DNA from: Brevibacterium sp. ZH18 | GTDB lineage: Bacteria; Actinomycetota; Actinomycetes; Actinomycetales; Brevibacteriaceae | Length of the DNA: 64,000 bases | Direction: 5' to 3' | Assembly (NCBI RefSeq): GCF_022748595.1 | Contig: NZ_JALDSX010000004.1 | Span: forward strand, 62,001 to 126,000 | Part shown: piece after piece, positions 52,447 through 61,951 of the stretch | Layout of the letters: every line of letters starts with the position of its first letter | Position numbering within the stretch: position 1 is the first letter of the stretch | The notes under the pieces: generated by a model | The model's input: the letters and a program-made list of their open reading frames with translations, nothing else | Databases searched by the model: none | What the model was told of the DNA's origin: nothing | Program-made: the position numbers and the translations under genes

Positions 52447-53748
52447 CTACTCGCTGGATTCGGCGTTGGTGCTTGTGTCGTGGAAGCCGACGAGATCCGA
52501 TTCTCGGTGGGCAATCAGATCTGAAATTGCCGTAGTGAACAGTTTCGTTGAGGTGCCCCTGCTGCCTTCACCGAAGTAGAAGGTGCGCAGAAGCTGCCGA
52601 GCATCCGCCCTGTCGTCTCTGCTCAAAGCTCGTTCGAACATGTCGAAAGCGTGCTTGACCGTCGTCGAATCGATGACCGGAGTTGCTCGGCTGACCGGAG
52701 CTTCCTCGTTCAGAATCGATTCGTCGTTTCGCCGATCGGTGAGGACGAGAGGTTTTTGCGGGCACAGATAGAGGAAGTCGAGTCCGACACTCGAGACATC
52801 TGTGATGAGCATATCGACGGCATCGAACATCGCAAGGATGTCGCCCTGCATCAGGACCTGGTGTTGTTCAGCTTCTGCGTCGATGCGTTGATTCGCCTCC
52901 TCGAGCAATTCGAGAATGCGAGTGTTGGCCGCCTGCATCTGAGGGTCTTTCGACGACTCGACGCGGGGATGTGGTTTGTAGATGACCCGAGTGTTCGGCA
53001 GCGCAAGTGCGGATTCGATGATCTGAGGTCCGTAGAGATCAACTGATGTGTAGTTGTTGGAGTCGTTCTCGCCCTCCCAGGTGGGCGCATACATGATCGT
53101 TCGGGCTGAAGTCGGTTCGAGCTCCAACGGTCTAATGATGTCGAGTTGAGGCCGTCCTACCTTGATCAAGGCGGCTTCGTCGAAGTCCAGGAGCGCTTTT
53201 CGATGCCGTTCGATGGCGGCATCGCCGGCAACGAAGACTTTGTCGTAGGACTTCGCCTGGTTCGAAACCATACTCAGTTTGTCGGATTCTCCATGATTGA
53301 CATGAACATGCACCATCGGCGCATATCCGAGCGACTGGAAGTTCGTCATCCCGTTATTGACATAGAGGGCAAGCTTGAAATCGTTCGCATGGTAAAAGGT
53401 ATGCAGGGGATCGAACTTGCGCTTGAGCACAAGCGGAAGGTGTGTGACTTCGAGGGCTTCAAGCAATGCCGAGGGCTTGCGGAGAACGATCGCCACCTTG
53501 TGGTGTCGATCAAGTTCTTCGAGGACAGGTATCCACTGCTCCAACTGGTAGAACTTGGACTGAGTGTCTCCGAAATAGACGACGACTTCTGCTCTGACGT
53601 AACTTCCGTCGTACTCTGCTTCGAGGCGGTCCCAGCGCTCTGATCCACGTATCCACCTGCTGGTGTTCTTCCACGCAGACGATCTCACGGCTGCCAGAGC
53701 CGTGTTGCGAATCAGATTCTTCAAGGTGGGCCTTTCGATGACGGTCAT
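52447..53748 (-). CDS. CDP-glycerol glycerophosphotransferase-family protein (TagF-like, copy B)
   Basis: 433 residues, a paralogue of the gene at 43072: the stretches YQLEQWIPVLEEL, VHVNHGESDKLSMVSNQAK, IMYAPTWEGEND, VIYKPHPRVE and LITDVSSVGLDFL all have counterparts there. It is transcribed toward the + strand operon. An N-terminal basic helix may attach it to the membrane. Having two such paralogues plus the fused third suggests separate primase and polymerase steps, or two polymers, as with TagB/TagF. A short hairpin (52403-52420) lies past its stop. Confidence 0.87.
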   Translation of the reverse strand: MTVIERPTLKNLIRNTALAAVRSSAWKNTSRWIRGSERWDRLEAEYDGSYVRAEVVVYFGDTQSKFYQLEQWIPVLEELDRHHKVAIVLRKPSALLEALEVTHLPLVLKRKFDPLHTFYHANDFKLALYVNNGMTNFQSLGYAPMVHVHVNHGESDKLSMVSNQAKSYDKVFVAGDAAIERHRKALLDFDEAALIKVGRPQLDIIRPLELEPTSARTIMYAPTWEGENDSNNYTSVDLYGPQIIESALALPNTRVIYKPHPRVESSKDPQMQAANTRILELLEEANQRIDAEAEQHQVLMQGDILAMFDAVDMLITDVSSVGLDFLYLCPQKPLVLTDRRNDESILNEEAPVSRATPVIDSTTVKHAFDMFERALSRDDRADARQLLRTFYFGEGSRGTSTKLFTTAISDLIAHRESDLVGFHDTSTNAESSE

Positions 53749-53882
53749 TCGGTGAGCAGCTGCTCCAGGCAGTCGGTATCACTCGTCATTCTATCCGGAC
53801 ATGACTGAACGGAGCGTGAGCGATGGGCACAGGGTTCAGCGTCGTGGTCAAGTTTTACAGGTGGTGCCGCCGAAGTCTTAAC

Positions 53883-55583
53883 CTAGACCTCGAAGGAGCT
53901 TTTGCAAGGAAAATATGCCTCGAGGAACTCGCCAACCTCATCATCGGAGAGCGCGTCAACGCCGTCCACGGGAGCGTCATTGAGACACATCGTTGACCGG
54001 TCCCTCAGTCGCAGTGTGTCTCGCATGATCCACCGGTAGTTCTGATCTCGGATGTTGATGTAGCGGTAGCTGATCGAAGTCGCCACAGCTTTCCCAACGA
54101 TCTGCGCGTAATAATGATGCAGCTGATCGGCGACGATGTCATTGTGATGCCGGAAGCGGCTCGACCACGTGCGTTCGAAGGCATCTCGGAATCTATCTTC
54201 CATTTCGAATTGGACGCTTTTGAGCATGGAATACGGTGTGTGCTTGATCGCCCGGCTCACAGTGACTCCGAATTCGGATTCGAGCAGTCCGCGAATGTTA
54301 CGAGTCAGGTTGAAATGCGGACCGTCTTCGGCAGTGGGCGCGCCGAAAGGGCGGTGATTCCTCGAGGGAAAGACTTTGGCCAACCCGGTGGGCAGGAAGA
54401 AGTCCTGAGGGCAAACCGGCTTTCCCAACATCACATCGTCATTGAGGTAGACGTAGTGCTCGCTGAGGTCGGGGATGTGGTGCAGCCGCGAGATGATCGA
54501 ATTGCTGTTGAACGTCGGCAGGTGGTCCGCAGCATCGTAGATATCGCTGTGGCTGATCATCCGAATCTTCGGATGATCCAGATTGAGCCAGGCTGGAACC
54601 TGTCCGGAGGTGACGATGTAGATGCGACGAAACCAGGGGGCGAAGTACTCCACCGAACGCAGGGAGTATTTCAGCTCGTCTTTGGATTCGAAGCGGGCCT
54701 CATGATTCGCTTCGGGATGGTATTCGCTGCCAGAAAGCTGAGCTTCGAGTCTGCGTTTGGACTCGATCCACTCGGGGTCCGCGCCATCGACCCAAGTGTA
54801 GACGGCGTCGATCGGGAACGTGATGTCTTCAAGCATGGTTCGGTTGAGCACTGAGGGGACACGGCACGTTCTCCCTGCCTCGGTGCTTCCCGACTGGAGT
54901 GTGAACTCGTCTTCGGACATCAACTTCGCCGCCCGGTTCTCCGCGGGCGCCTCGATGGTCACTCGCGACTCCGTGGTGGTCTTCTTCCAGAACTCGATCG
55001 TGCATCCGTACCGAAAACCGAACGCCCAGTTGGTGTCCCTGACCTTCTTCGGGGATGCAACGGTGATAATTCGGACGTCAGGATCTTCGCAGAGGCACTC
55101 CACCTCTGTGAGGGCGACCGCAGTCGACTGTTGTGACTTGACGTAAGAGGGAGTCGAAGCGCTGGGGCGCATCAGAGCCGATGCGACCAGAGTCTTTGAC
55201 TCTTCCCGGACGCCGATGCGGTATCCGTGACCGGAATAGTCCTCGACCAACCACCACTCGATGTCCCGTGCGTCGAGAGCGTCGGCAACGAAGTCGAAAT
55301 TCTCCTGCGCAGCCTGCGGCGGCGACATCGTGTCGACGAGTACGTGGAGGAGATCCCCATGTCGTCCGATCTCCTCGGTGAGAGCGAACCCGTTCTTCTC
55401 CGACCGCCGTCTCTGAATTTGGCCTCTGCGTCGGTTCACTGTCCTGAGGGCCTTGAGTCCAGAACGACGCAGCCTGAGATATCTCTGCTCTCCCGATGCT
55501 CTGATGATCACCGGTTTGGCCAGGCCCACGAGGGTTGCGCCCAGTCCGTTTTGCATAGTGTCCCACTTTCTTCCGATTTGCAT
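53883..55583 (-). CDS. Stealth-family sugar-phosphate transferase (second gene of pair)
   Basis: 566 residues; the ATG overlaps the upstream stop as TGATG. All four Stealth regions are present: CR1 at about 255-268 (FPIDAVYTWVDGADPEW), CR2 at 297-390 (RFESKDELKYSLRSVEYFAP, HYVYLNDDVMLGKP), CR3 at about 447 (KHTPYSML) and CR4 at about 533 (TMCLND). Stealth proteins transfer hexose-1-phosphate from a nucleotide sugar to a sugar hydroxyl (GlcNAc-1-phosphotransferase family). The N-terminal about 250 residues are not assigned. It would add phosphodiester-linked sugars to the surface polymer. Confidence 0.92.
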   Translation of the reverse strand: MQIGRKWDTMQNGLGATLVGLAKPVIIRASGEQRYLRLRRSGLKALRTVNRRRGQIQRRRSEKNGFALTEEIGRHGDLLHVLVDTMSPPQAAQENFDFVADALDARDIEWWLVEDYSGHGYRIGVREESKTLVASALMRPSASTPSYVKSQQSTAVALTEVECLCEDPDVRIITVASPKKVRDTNWAFGFRYGCTIEFWKKTTTESRVTIEAPAENRAAKLMSEDEFTLQSGSTEAGRTCRVPSVLNRTMLEDITFPIDAVYTWVDGADPEWIESKRRLEAQLSGSEYHPEANHEARFESKDELKYSLRSVEYFAPWFRRIYIVTSGQVPAWLNLDHPKIRMISHSDIYDAADHLPTFNSNSIISRLHHIPDLSEHYVYLNDDVMLGKPVCPQDFFLPTGLAKVFPSRNHRPFGAPTAEDGPHFNLTRNIRGLLESEFGVTVSRAIKHTPYSMLKSVQFEMEDRFRDAFERTWSSRFRHHNDIVADQLHHYYAQIVGKAVATSISYRYINIRDQNYRWIMRDTLRLRDRSTMCLNDAPVDGVDALSDDEVGEFLEAYFPCKSSFEV

Positions 55584-57283
55584 CAGACCACGTCGACCGC
55601 AGTTCGGTCTCGGCTTCCGGCGCTGGCCAGCTGAGAGCTGCGATCCGGCGAGGGCAGTTCGAAGCTCGAGGGAACAGGAAATCGGTCATCGAAGAAGCTC
55701 CGCACTGCTGTCTCGATCAAAGCTTGCTTCTCCTGCGGAATATACGTCTCATTGAGGCAACAGACATCGAGATCGGTCCGTCGGGCAATCCTTCCGAGCT
55801 GTAGTTCCAGATCCTCCCGAGACAGATCTACGAACTGGTACCCGATGTCGCCCTCGACGGACTTGCCCCGCGCATACGCATCGAAATGATGCAGCGATGA
55901 GGGGATGGAGAAATCGATGGGGGAGCGGAACGGTGAGGCCGCCACCTGAGCGAACAGGGCAGGCTCCTCTCGCTCCATGGCCTCGAGGACAGGTCGCAGC
56001 TGCGCGTGCGGTGTGTGCTTGAACCGATGCGTCACGGTTCGTCCGTACTTGTCGAGCAGATAGTCGCGTCCTTGCTTCGCCGCCGAGATAATCGGCAGAT
56101 CACGTGGCGACCATCCGTCGACGTCCAAGGGAACGACGGAGGGGAAGTGCTTCGCCAAACCGCTGCCGGTGTAGAAGAGTTCCGGATCGGTGGGGCGAAG
56201 GAAGAAGCAGTCATCATTGAGGTACAGATACCGATCACTCAGGCCCGCGATGTGATGGAGCTGGGACTCGATCGCGTGAGAGTTGAAGACCGGCAGGACG
56301 GTGGGGTCGGTGAAGATGTCACGGTGGTCGACAACCGTGACCTGCGGGTGGCTGACGTTCAGCCACGGAGGAACCTGGTTGTCGGTGACGATGAAGATGT
56401 GCCGTGCCCACGACGCGTAGTATTCCAGCGACCGCAGTGAATACTTCAGCTCGTCCCTGTTGGTGAACCGTGAATCAGCCAGCGCGCTGGGCTCAGTGAA
56501 GTTGAGGTCGACCTGGCCGCGTGCGTTTCGCATCCTGCGCAGCCATGCGGGATCCGCACCGTCCACCCAGGTGTAGACGATGTCGACCGGCTCGTGCAGC
56601 ACCTTCAGGTGCGGAGCGGGCAGGCGCAACAGTGAGCCATTGGTGAGCGCATGCTGCCAGACGGCGGGTTCGATGTAGTCGAGAGCCAGATCATGCCCGG
56701 TGAGTTTGCGACGCAGAGTGCCGGGAAGATGGACCGCGCCGTCCGCACGCGGGACGTCCTGTTCGAGCCTGTCCCAGAACTCAACGGTCACTGCTTCTCT
56801 CGGAGTGCTCAGCTCTCTGCCGTTGAACGCGACGCAGTGACGCAGGCACCGGGCAGCGGCGATCCTGCTCGGATCCTTCTCCGCCTGCCCGGGGCTGACC
56901 GGGACTCCAGCAGAGTCGAGCAGCTTCAGACTCCATGACTCGTCGGCCTTCGGGGCGAGTAGTCCGCGAGCGATCGCAGACAGCGCCGCCTCGGTCTGAG
57001 TGGCGGGAACGACGACGAATGGGGTGAAGGCACTCGGCTCCGGCAACTCGACGAAGTCGACCTCGAACTGCTCCAAGGCACGGCGCACATCTGCCAAGCT
57101 GGACGCCAGTGCTGAACGGGCGTCGTAGACATCATCGATGCGGTTCGCGGGTCGAATTGGGCGGGTGTTGATAGATCGCTGCCAGGCAAGTTCGCCGTGG
57201 CGCAGTTTCGAAATCCGGAGCTTGAACTTCGGTGTCAGTCGCCTCGCAATTGCAGAGCGTGCTGCTTTTGGTGAGTGCCACAA
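55583..57283 (-). CDS. Stealth-family sugar-phosphate transferase (first gene of pair)
   Basis: 566 residues when read from TTG 57283, chosen because GAGGAGG lies 7 bp upstream; the frame opens 165 bp further without a site. CR1 at about 236 (DIVYTWVDGADPAW), CR2 from about 272 (SRFTNRDELKYSLRSLEYYA, RYLYLNDDCFFLRP), CR3 at about 422 (FKHTPHAQL), CR4 at about 509 (DVCCLNE; Glu replaces the usual Asp). The N-terminal GELAWQRSINTRPIRP region is shared by actinobacterial Stealth proteins of this size. G+C is higher than in its partner. The pair is probably co-transcribed. Confidence 0.92.
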   Translation of the reverse strand: MWHSPKAARSAIARRLTPKFKLRISKLRHGELAWQRSINTRPIRPANRIDDVYDARSALASSLADVRRALEQFEVDFVELPEPSAFTPFVVVPATQTEAALSAIARGLLAPKADESWSLKLLDSAGVPVSPGQAEKDPSRIAAARCLRHCVAFNGRELSTPREAVTVEFWDRLEQDVPRADGAVHLPGTLRRKLTGHDLALDYIEPAVWQHALTNGSLLRLPAPHLKVLHEPVDIVYTWVDGADPAWLRRMRNARGQVDLNFTEPSALADSRFTNRDELKYSLRSLEYYASWARHIFIVTDNQVPPWLNVSHPQVTVVDHRDIFTDPTVLPVFNSHAIESQLHHIAGLSDRYLYLNDDCFFLRPTDPELFYTGSGLAKHFPSVVPLDVDGWSPRDLPIISAAKQGRDYLLDKYGRTVTHRFKHTPHAQLRPVLEAMEREEPALFAQVAASPFRSPIDFSIPSSLHHFDAYARGKSVEGDIGYQFVDLSREDLELQLGRIARRTDLDVCCLNETYIPQEKQALIETAVRSFFDDRFPVPSSFELPSPDRSSQLASAGSRDRTAVDVV

Positions 57284-57482
57284 GGTGACTTCCTCCTCAA
57301 AGTGCGGACAAACCAGCAATTGCAACGCTGCAGTCGTGGTCCTGTTGCCTCGGAGTCTATCCTCGGCGAGGGCAGATGATCGCCGCAACGCACCGATGTT
57401 CATCAATAGCTGTGCCCGCGAACCGCGCATCGATCCGGGATGGCGCACTGTTGCGAAAAACTACTCAAAACACAAGTAACTC

Positions 57483-57511
57483 TTGCCAAAATCGCAACTC
57501 CTGTGGATACT
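57483..57511 (+). promoter_or_regulatory. Promoter of the XRE-TetR gene, leaderless
   Basis: TTGCCA (57483-57488), a 17-bp spacer and GATACT (57506-57511) end 6 bp before GTG 57518, so the transcript should start at or next to the start codon. GTTGCGA (57450-57456) and TCGCAAC (57492-57498), the second inside the spacer, form a perfect 7-bp inverted repeat and may be an autoregulatory operator. Confidence 0.55.
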
Positions 57512-57517
57512 GAGTAA

Positions 57518-58483
57518 GTGGTCGAGGCGAGCGAAGATGCAGACAGCAGTCAACTGTCCCTGGCCAACCGCGTCCGCGACGCGATCCGGGCCGCCGGGAT
57601 CAACCACAGCGAAGTCGCCCGCAACATCGGCATCGAACCGAGCAAACTCTCCAAATCACTGGCCGGAACACGGAAGTTCCGTGTCGAGGAAATCTCCTCC
57701 ATCGCGGCCCTGACAAACGTCACCACGGACTGGCTCACGACCGGACGGTCGGTGGGACCGCCTCGGCGCCGGGTTGTGTCGCACTTTCTTCCCCAACCGA
57801 CGGACGACCCCGCAGCAGCCGGCATCCGATCGGATCTCCTGGGGGACATCGGATCCCTGCCGGATCCGGCCGATCGCCCAGCGTCGGCCTGGATGTCGAA
57901 AGGCACCCGCAACCGACAGAAGATCATCGCCGCTGCGTGGGAGCTCCACGCCGACCGCGGCATCGACAACGTCCGCACCGAAGACGTCGCGAACGCGTGC
58001 GGGCTCAGCGCCTCGGCGATCAACTACCACTTCCGAACGAAGACCCAACTGCTTCAGGCCGCCCTGCGGCACTCTCTCGACATCATCGCCGGCGCCCGTG
58101 ACCTCCACGATCCTGCAGATCCAGTCGCTGCCCTGCGCCACTTCGCCCGCATCCACGCCGGCGTCGACGACAAGGTCCGCCGTGTGTGGTCGATCTGGAT
58201 CCAGAGCTGGGCTCGTGCTGCCGCCGACGAGCACACCCGCCTCAACCTCACCGCCGTCTACACCGAATGGCTGGACATGATCACCGGGGTCATCCTCGCC
58301 GGCCAACGCCTGGGAACGATCCGCATGGGCAACACCGTGCTCATGGTCAAGTCCCTGTCCATCTTCATCGACGGCCTGGGCGTGGCCCGCAGCACCCGCC
58401 AGATGGCGGTGACCGACGACGAAGCGCTGCGCATGCTCGAGGACTACCTCGTCGCCCACATCCTCACCCCCGTAGGAACCTGA
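57518..58483 (+). CDS. Regulator with two DNA-binding domains (XRE plus TetR)
   Basis: 321 residues from GTG 57518. Residues about 12-75 form a lambda-repressor-like HTH: IRAAGINHSEVARNIGIEPS, KLSKSLAGTRKFRVEEISSI. Residues about 125-185 form a TetR HTH: NRQKIIAAAWELHADRGIDN, VANACGLSASAINYHFRTKT. Then comes a helical ligand-binding domain (VWSIWIQSWARAAADEHTRL). TetR regulators are normally about 200 residues with one HTH, so this is a fusion. It lies 60 bp upstream of, and parallel to, the ABC importer genes and probably controls them. Confidence 0.87.
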   Translation: MVEASEDADSSQLSLANRVRDAIRAAGINHSEVARNIGIEPSKLSKSLAGTRKFRVEEISSIAALTNVTTDWLTTGRSVGPPRRRVVSHFLPQPTDDPAAAGIRSDLLGDIGSLPDPADRPASAWMSKGTRNRQKIIAAAWELHADRGIDNVRTEDVANACGLSASAINYHFRTKTQLLQAALRHSLDIIAGARDLHDPADPVAALRHFARIHAGVDDKVRRVWSIWIQSWARAAADEHTRLNLTAVYTEWLDMITGVILAGQRLGTIRMGNTVLMVKSLSIFIDGLGVARSTRQMAVTDDEALRMLEDYLVAHILTPVGT

Positions 58484-58543
58484 CGTGAGCCCACCCGTTG
58501 AGACAGTCCGCCGCGAAGACCCGGAGCCGCAGGAAGAGGAAGA

Positions 58544-60091
58544 ATGAGAACACCGAACCGAAGACAAGCGCTGGGCGCAGGGCTGTCGGTGAGCGCAATC
58601 GTAGGCCTCAGCGCCTGCGGTACGGCCACCGGATCCTCGCTCGACGCCGGCAAGCCCGTCAAGGGCGGGACCTTGCGCGCGGGAGTCACGGGAGGCAACG
58701 CCGCTGACACCATCGATGCCCACATCCCGGTCAACAGCGGCGACATCGCCCGCACCGTCAACCTCTACAACTGCCTGCTCTCCCGCACCGACGACTACAA
58801 GATCCAACCGGAGCTCGCCGAGTCCTTCGAACCCAACGGTGATGCCACCGTGTGGACGGCGACCATCCGCGAAGGCGCGAAGTTCTCCGACGGACGAGAC
58901 ATCACTCCCGATGATGTGGTCTTCAGCTTCGAGAGGATCAACGACCCCGACGATCCGAAGGCGGCAGCGGCAAGCTTCACGATGCTCGACAAGGTCGTGG
59001 CCACCGGCAAACGCACCGTCGAATTCCGCCTCTCCGAGCCCAACGGCCTCCTCAACGACTCTGTCTCCGAATACACGACGGGAATCGTGCCAAGCGATTA
59101 CGACCCGAAGAACCCCGTGTGCTCGGGACCGTTCAAGCTCAAATCCCATGACCCGGGCCAGTCGACGGTGATGGAACGCAACGACTACTACTGGCGCAAG
59201 GACGGAGGGTTCCTCGATGAGGCCGCCATCCTCAACTTCAACGACTCCGATGCCCTCATCAACGCCCTGCTCTCCAGCCAGGTCGACGCAATCGCCCAGA
59301 TCCCGCTGGCCCTGGTCGAGGTCATCGGCGCCGACGAGCGCATGAACATCCTCAACTCGAAGACCGGTATGTGGCTGCCGTTCACAATGCGCGTCGACCG
59401 GCCGCCCTTCGACGACGTCAAAGTCCGCCAGGCATTCCGCCTCGTCGTCGACCGCGATCAGATGATCGAACAGGTCCTCTCCGGCTTCGGCACCGTCGGC
59501 AACGACATGTTCGGGCCCCTGAGTGAGAACTTCCCCGACTTCCCACAGCGTAAGCAGGACATCCCAAAGGCCAAGAAACTCCTCGCCGAGGCGGGCTACC
59601 CCGATGGCCTCGAGGTCGAACTCGTCACCGCCCCCATCCAATCCGGTGTCGTCGAAGCCGCCCAGGTCTTCGCCCAACAAGCCGCCGAGGCAGGCATCCG
59701 CGTCAAGATCCGCAAGGTCGACGCGACGACGTTCTTCGGCGACGAGTACCTGCAATGGGACTTCGCCCAGGACTTCTGGTACACCCGCGACTTCCTGCCG
59801 CAGTGCGTGTCGTGCTCGATGGACGAGTCCCCGTTCAACGAAACCCACTGGGACGACCCCGGCTTCACGAAGATCGTCGAGAAGGCCCGCGGCATCTCCG
59901 ACAGTGCCGATCGCAAGAACCTCGAACACGAAGCGCAGAAGCAGCTCTACGACGACGGCGGCTACATCATCTGGGGCTTCGCCAATCAGGTCGACGCCTA
60001 CCAGAAATACGTCGGAGGCCTCGTACCCAACGCCACCGGCCGCCCGCTGAGCGGCTGGCGTCTCGATCGCGTATGGATCGGAAAGGTCTGA
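58544..60091 (+). CDS. ABC importer solute-binding lipoprotein (peptide/nickel family)
   Basis: 515 residues, with GGAAGAGGAAGA upstream of ATG 58544. The N-terminus has NRRQALGAGLSVSAIVGLSAC: a lipobox (LSAC) after a twin-Arg-like start, so it is a lipid-anchored, possibly Tat-exported protein. SBP_bac_5 signatures: VWTATIREGAKFSDGRDITP, DDVVFSFERI, FRLVVDRDQMIEQVL. It binds an oligopeptide, opine, nickel complex or similar ligand outside the membrane. The first structural gene of a four-gene ABC operon. Confidence 0.92.
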   Translation: MRTPNRRQALGAGLSVSAIVGLSACGTATGSSLDAGKPVKGGTLRAGVTGGNAADTIDAHIPVNSGDIARTVNLYNCLLSRTDDYKIQPELAESFEPNGDATVWTATIREGAKFSDGRDITPDDVVFSFERINDPDDPKAAAASFTMLDKVVATGKRTVEFRLSEPNGLLNDSVSEYTTGIVPSDYDPKNPVCSGPFKLKSHDPGQSTVMERNDYYWRKDGGFLDEAAILNFNDSDALINALLSSQVDAIAQIPLALVEVIGADERMNILNSKTGMWLPFTMRVDRPPFDDVKVRQAFRLVVDRDQMIEQVLSGFGTVGNDMFGPLSENFPDFPQRKQDIPKAKKLLAEAGYPDGLEVELVTAPIQSGVVEAAQVFAQQAAEAGIRVKIRKVDATTFFGDEYLQWDFAQDFWYTRDFLPQCVSCSMDESPFNETHWDDPGFTKIVEKARGISDSADRKNLEHEAQKQLYDDGGYIIWGFANQVDAYQKYVGGLVPNATGRPLSGWRLDRVWIGKV

Positions 60092-60092
60092 C

Positions 60093-61046
60093 ATGTTTGC
60101 AAAAGTCATCGGACGCAGGCTGATTCTCTCCGCCTTCATCCTCCTCGCGGTCTCACTCATCGTCTTCGGCGCCACCCTGCTGCTGCCCGGCGACGCCGCC
60201 CGTGCGATCCTGGGCCAGCAGGCCACCCCCGAGCGCATCGCAGCCCTGAACGAACAGCTGGGCCTGAACCAACCCGCCTGGCAGCGCTACTTCTCCTGGT
60301 TGGGCGGCCTCTTCGTCGGCGACTTCGGTACGTCGACGGCCAGCGGCGGACCAGTGTCCGAGCTGCTGAGCCAGCGGGTCTGGGCCTCCTTCATCCTCAT
60401 GGCTGCCGCAGCGGTCATCTCCGTTCCCGTGGGCATCGGCCTCGGCGTCTATTCGGCCCTGCACCGAGGCGGCCGCCGGGACCAGGCCCTGACCGGCATC
60501 AGCCTGGTGCTGGCCGCCATGCCCGAGTTCGTCATCGGCATCGCGCTCATCGCGATCTTTGCCACCTCGGTCTTCCAGATCCTGCCTGCCGTGACCCTGG
60601 CTCCGCCTGGGGACCCCGTGTGGATGCGACCCGAGCAGCTCATCCTGCCGACGCTGACCTTGGTCCTCGTCGTCACTCCCTACATCGTGCGGATGATGCG
60701 CGCGACGATGATCGAAGTCCTCGACTCCGGATTCGTCGAGATGGCTCGCCTCAAGGGTGTGCCCGAGACTCGCGTCATCTTCCGCCATGCTGTGCCCCAC
60801 GCTCTGGGCCCGGTGGCTCAGGTGGTGGCGATCCAGCTGGCCTGGTTGGCCGGCGGCGTGGTCGTCGTCGAGTTCCTCTTCCGCTATCCCGGGCTCGGCC
60901 AAGCCCTCATCGACGCGGTGACCTATCGTGACGTGCAGGTCGTTCAGGCGATCTCCATGCTCGTCGCCGCCGTCTACGTCGTGGTGAACCTGGCTGCTGA
61001 CATCGTCGGCATCCTCACCAATCCGAAACTGAGGAGCGCAGCATGA
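60093..61046 (+). CDS. ABC importer permease (DppB type)
   Basis: 317 residues from ATG 60093, 1 bp after the binding-protein stop. Six membrane segments; LLPGDAARAILGQQATPERI near the N-terminus is the usual DppB/NikB feature, and FVEMARLKGVPETRVIFRHA is the EAA loop that contacts the ATPase. It forms the channel with the next gene product. The stop overlaps the next start as ATGA. Confidence 0.94.
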   Translation: MFAKVIGRRLILSAFILLAVSLIVFGATLLLPGDAARAILGQQATPERIAALNEQLGLNQPAWQRYFSWLGGLFVGDFGTSTASGGPVSELLSQRVWASFILMAAAAVISVPVGIGLGVYSALHRGGRRDQALTGISLVLAAMPEFVIGIALIAIFATSVFQILPAVTLAPPGDPVWMRPEQLILPTLTLVLVVTPYIVRMMRATMIEVLDSGFVEMARLKGVPETRVIFRHAVPHALGPVAQVVAIQLAWLAGGVVVVEFLFRYPGLGQALIDAVTYRDVQVVQAISMLVAAVYVVVNLAADIVGILTNPKLRSAA

Positions 61047-61951
61047 GCAACAGCCTCGACGACCTCAAGTCCGCAGCCACTGATGCGGGCGAGGTCCCCA
61101 AGCAATCGCAGACGACCTACCAGCCTTTCGTCAAGCGCGTGCTCGCGCAGCGACAGGGCAAGATCGGTCTCGTCCTCACGATCATCGTTCTCATCTTGGC
61201 GCTCGGCGGACCGCTGCTGCTGCCCTGGGCGACAGGGAACACCGCCACCGAGTTCGTTGCCAAACCCTTCAGCCCCTACGGCCTCTTCGGTACAGACAAC
61301 CTGGGTCGCGATGTGTTCTCGCGCTTCATCGCCGGTGGACTCACACTCATCGTGTACTCGGTGCTGGCCACAGCGCTGGGGATGATCCTCGGGGCGATCA
61401 TCGGCATGCTCACTGCCTACGTCGGTGGAATGTTCGACTCCGTGGTCATGCGCCTCAATGACGTCGTCCTCGCCATCCCGCAGCTCGTCTTCGCGCTTCT
61501 GGCGATCACCGTGCTGGGCCCGCAGGGCTGGGTGCTTGTCACCGTCATCGGCGTCACCCACGCACCGCGCATCGCCCGCGTCGCCCGATCCGCGACGCTG
61601 GGCGTGATCAATGAGGACTACATCCTCGCCGCCGAGATGTACGCGATGCCACGGTGGAAGATGCTTCTGCGTGAACTGCTGCCCAACATCACCGGCCCTT
61701 TGAGCGTCGAGGCTGGCCTGCGCCTGACCTACTCGATCGGTGCGATCGCCTCACTGTCATTCCTGGGACTGGGTCTCCAGCCACCGGCCGCTGACTGGGG
61801 CCTGATGATCAATGAGAACCGGATCGCGCTGAGCATCCAACCCTGGGGTGTGCTGCTGCCGGTGATCGCCATCGCGCTGCTCACCGTCGGGACCAACCTG
61901 CTTGCGGACTCCTTCGCCCGAGCCACCGCATCAACGTCAGTGGAGGCATGA
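61043..61951 (+). CDS. ABC importer permease (DppC type)
   Basis: 302 residues. The N-terminal OppC_N-like helix (QGKIGLVLTIIVLILALGGP) and GLFGTDNLGRDVFSRFIAG are typical of DppC/NikC. EDYILAAEMYAMPRWKMLLR is the EAA loop. Partner of the DppB-type permease. Overlaps the ATPase gene as ATGA. Confidence 0.94.
   Translation: MSNSLDDLKSAATDAGEVPKQSQTTYQPFVKRVLAQRQGKIGLVLTIIVLILALGGPLLLPWATGNTATEFVAKPFSPYGLFGTDNLGRDVFSRFIAGGLTLIVYSVLATALGMILGAIIGMLTAYVGGMFDSVVMRLNDVVLAIPQLVFALLAITVLGPQGWVLVTVIGVTHAPRIARVARSATLGVINEDYILAAEMYAMPRWKMLLRELLPNITGPLSVEAGLRLTYSIGAIASLSFLGLGLQPPAADWGLMINENRIALSIQPWGVLLPVIAIALLTVGTNLLADSFARATASTSVEA

Noticed and set aside
57656-60238. 860-codon minus-strand frame opposite the regulator and binding-protein genes
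   Set aside because: Very long only because of high G+C; it crosses two well-supported genes and has Asp/Glu/Val/Gly-rich shadow composition.
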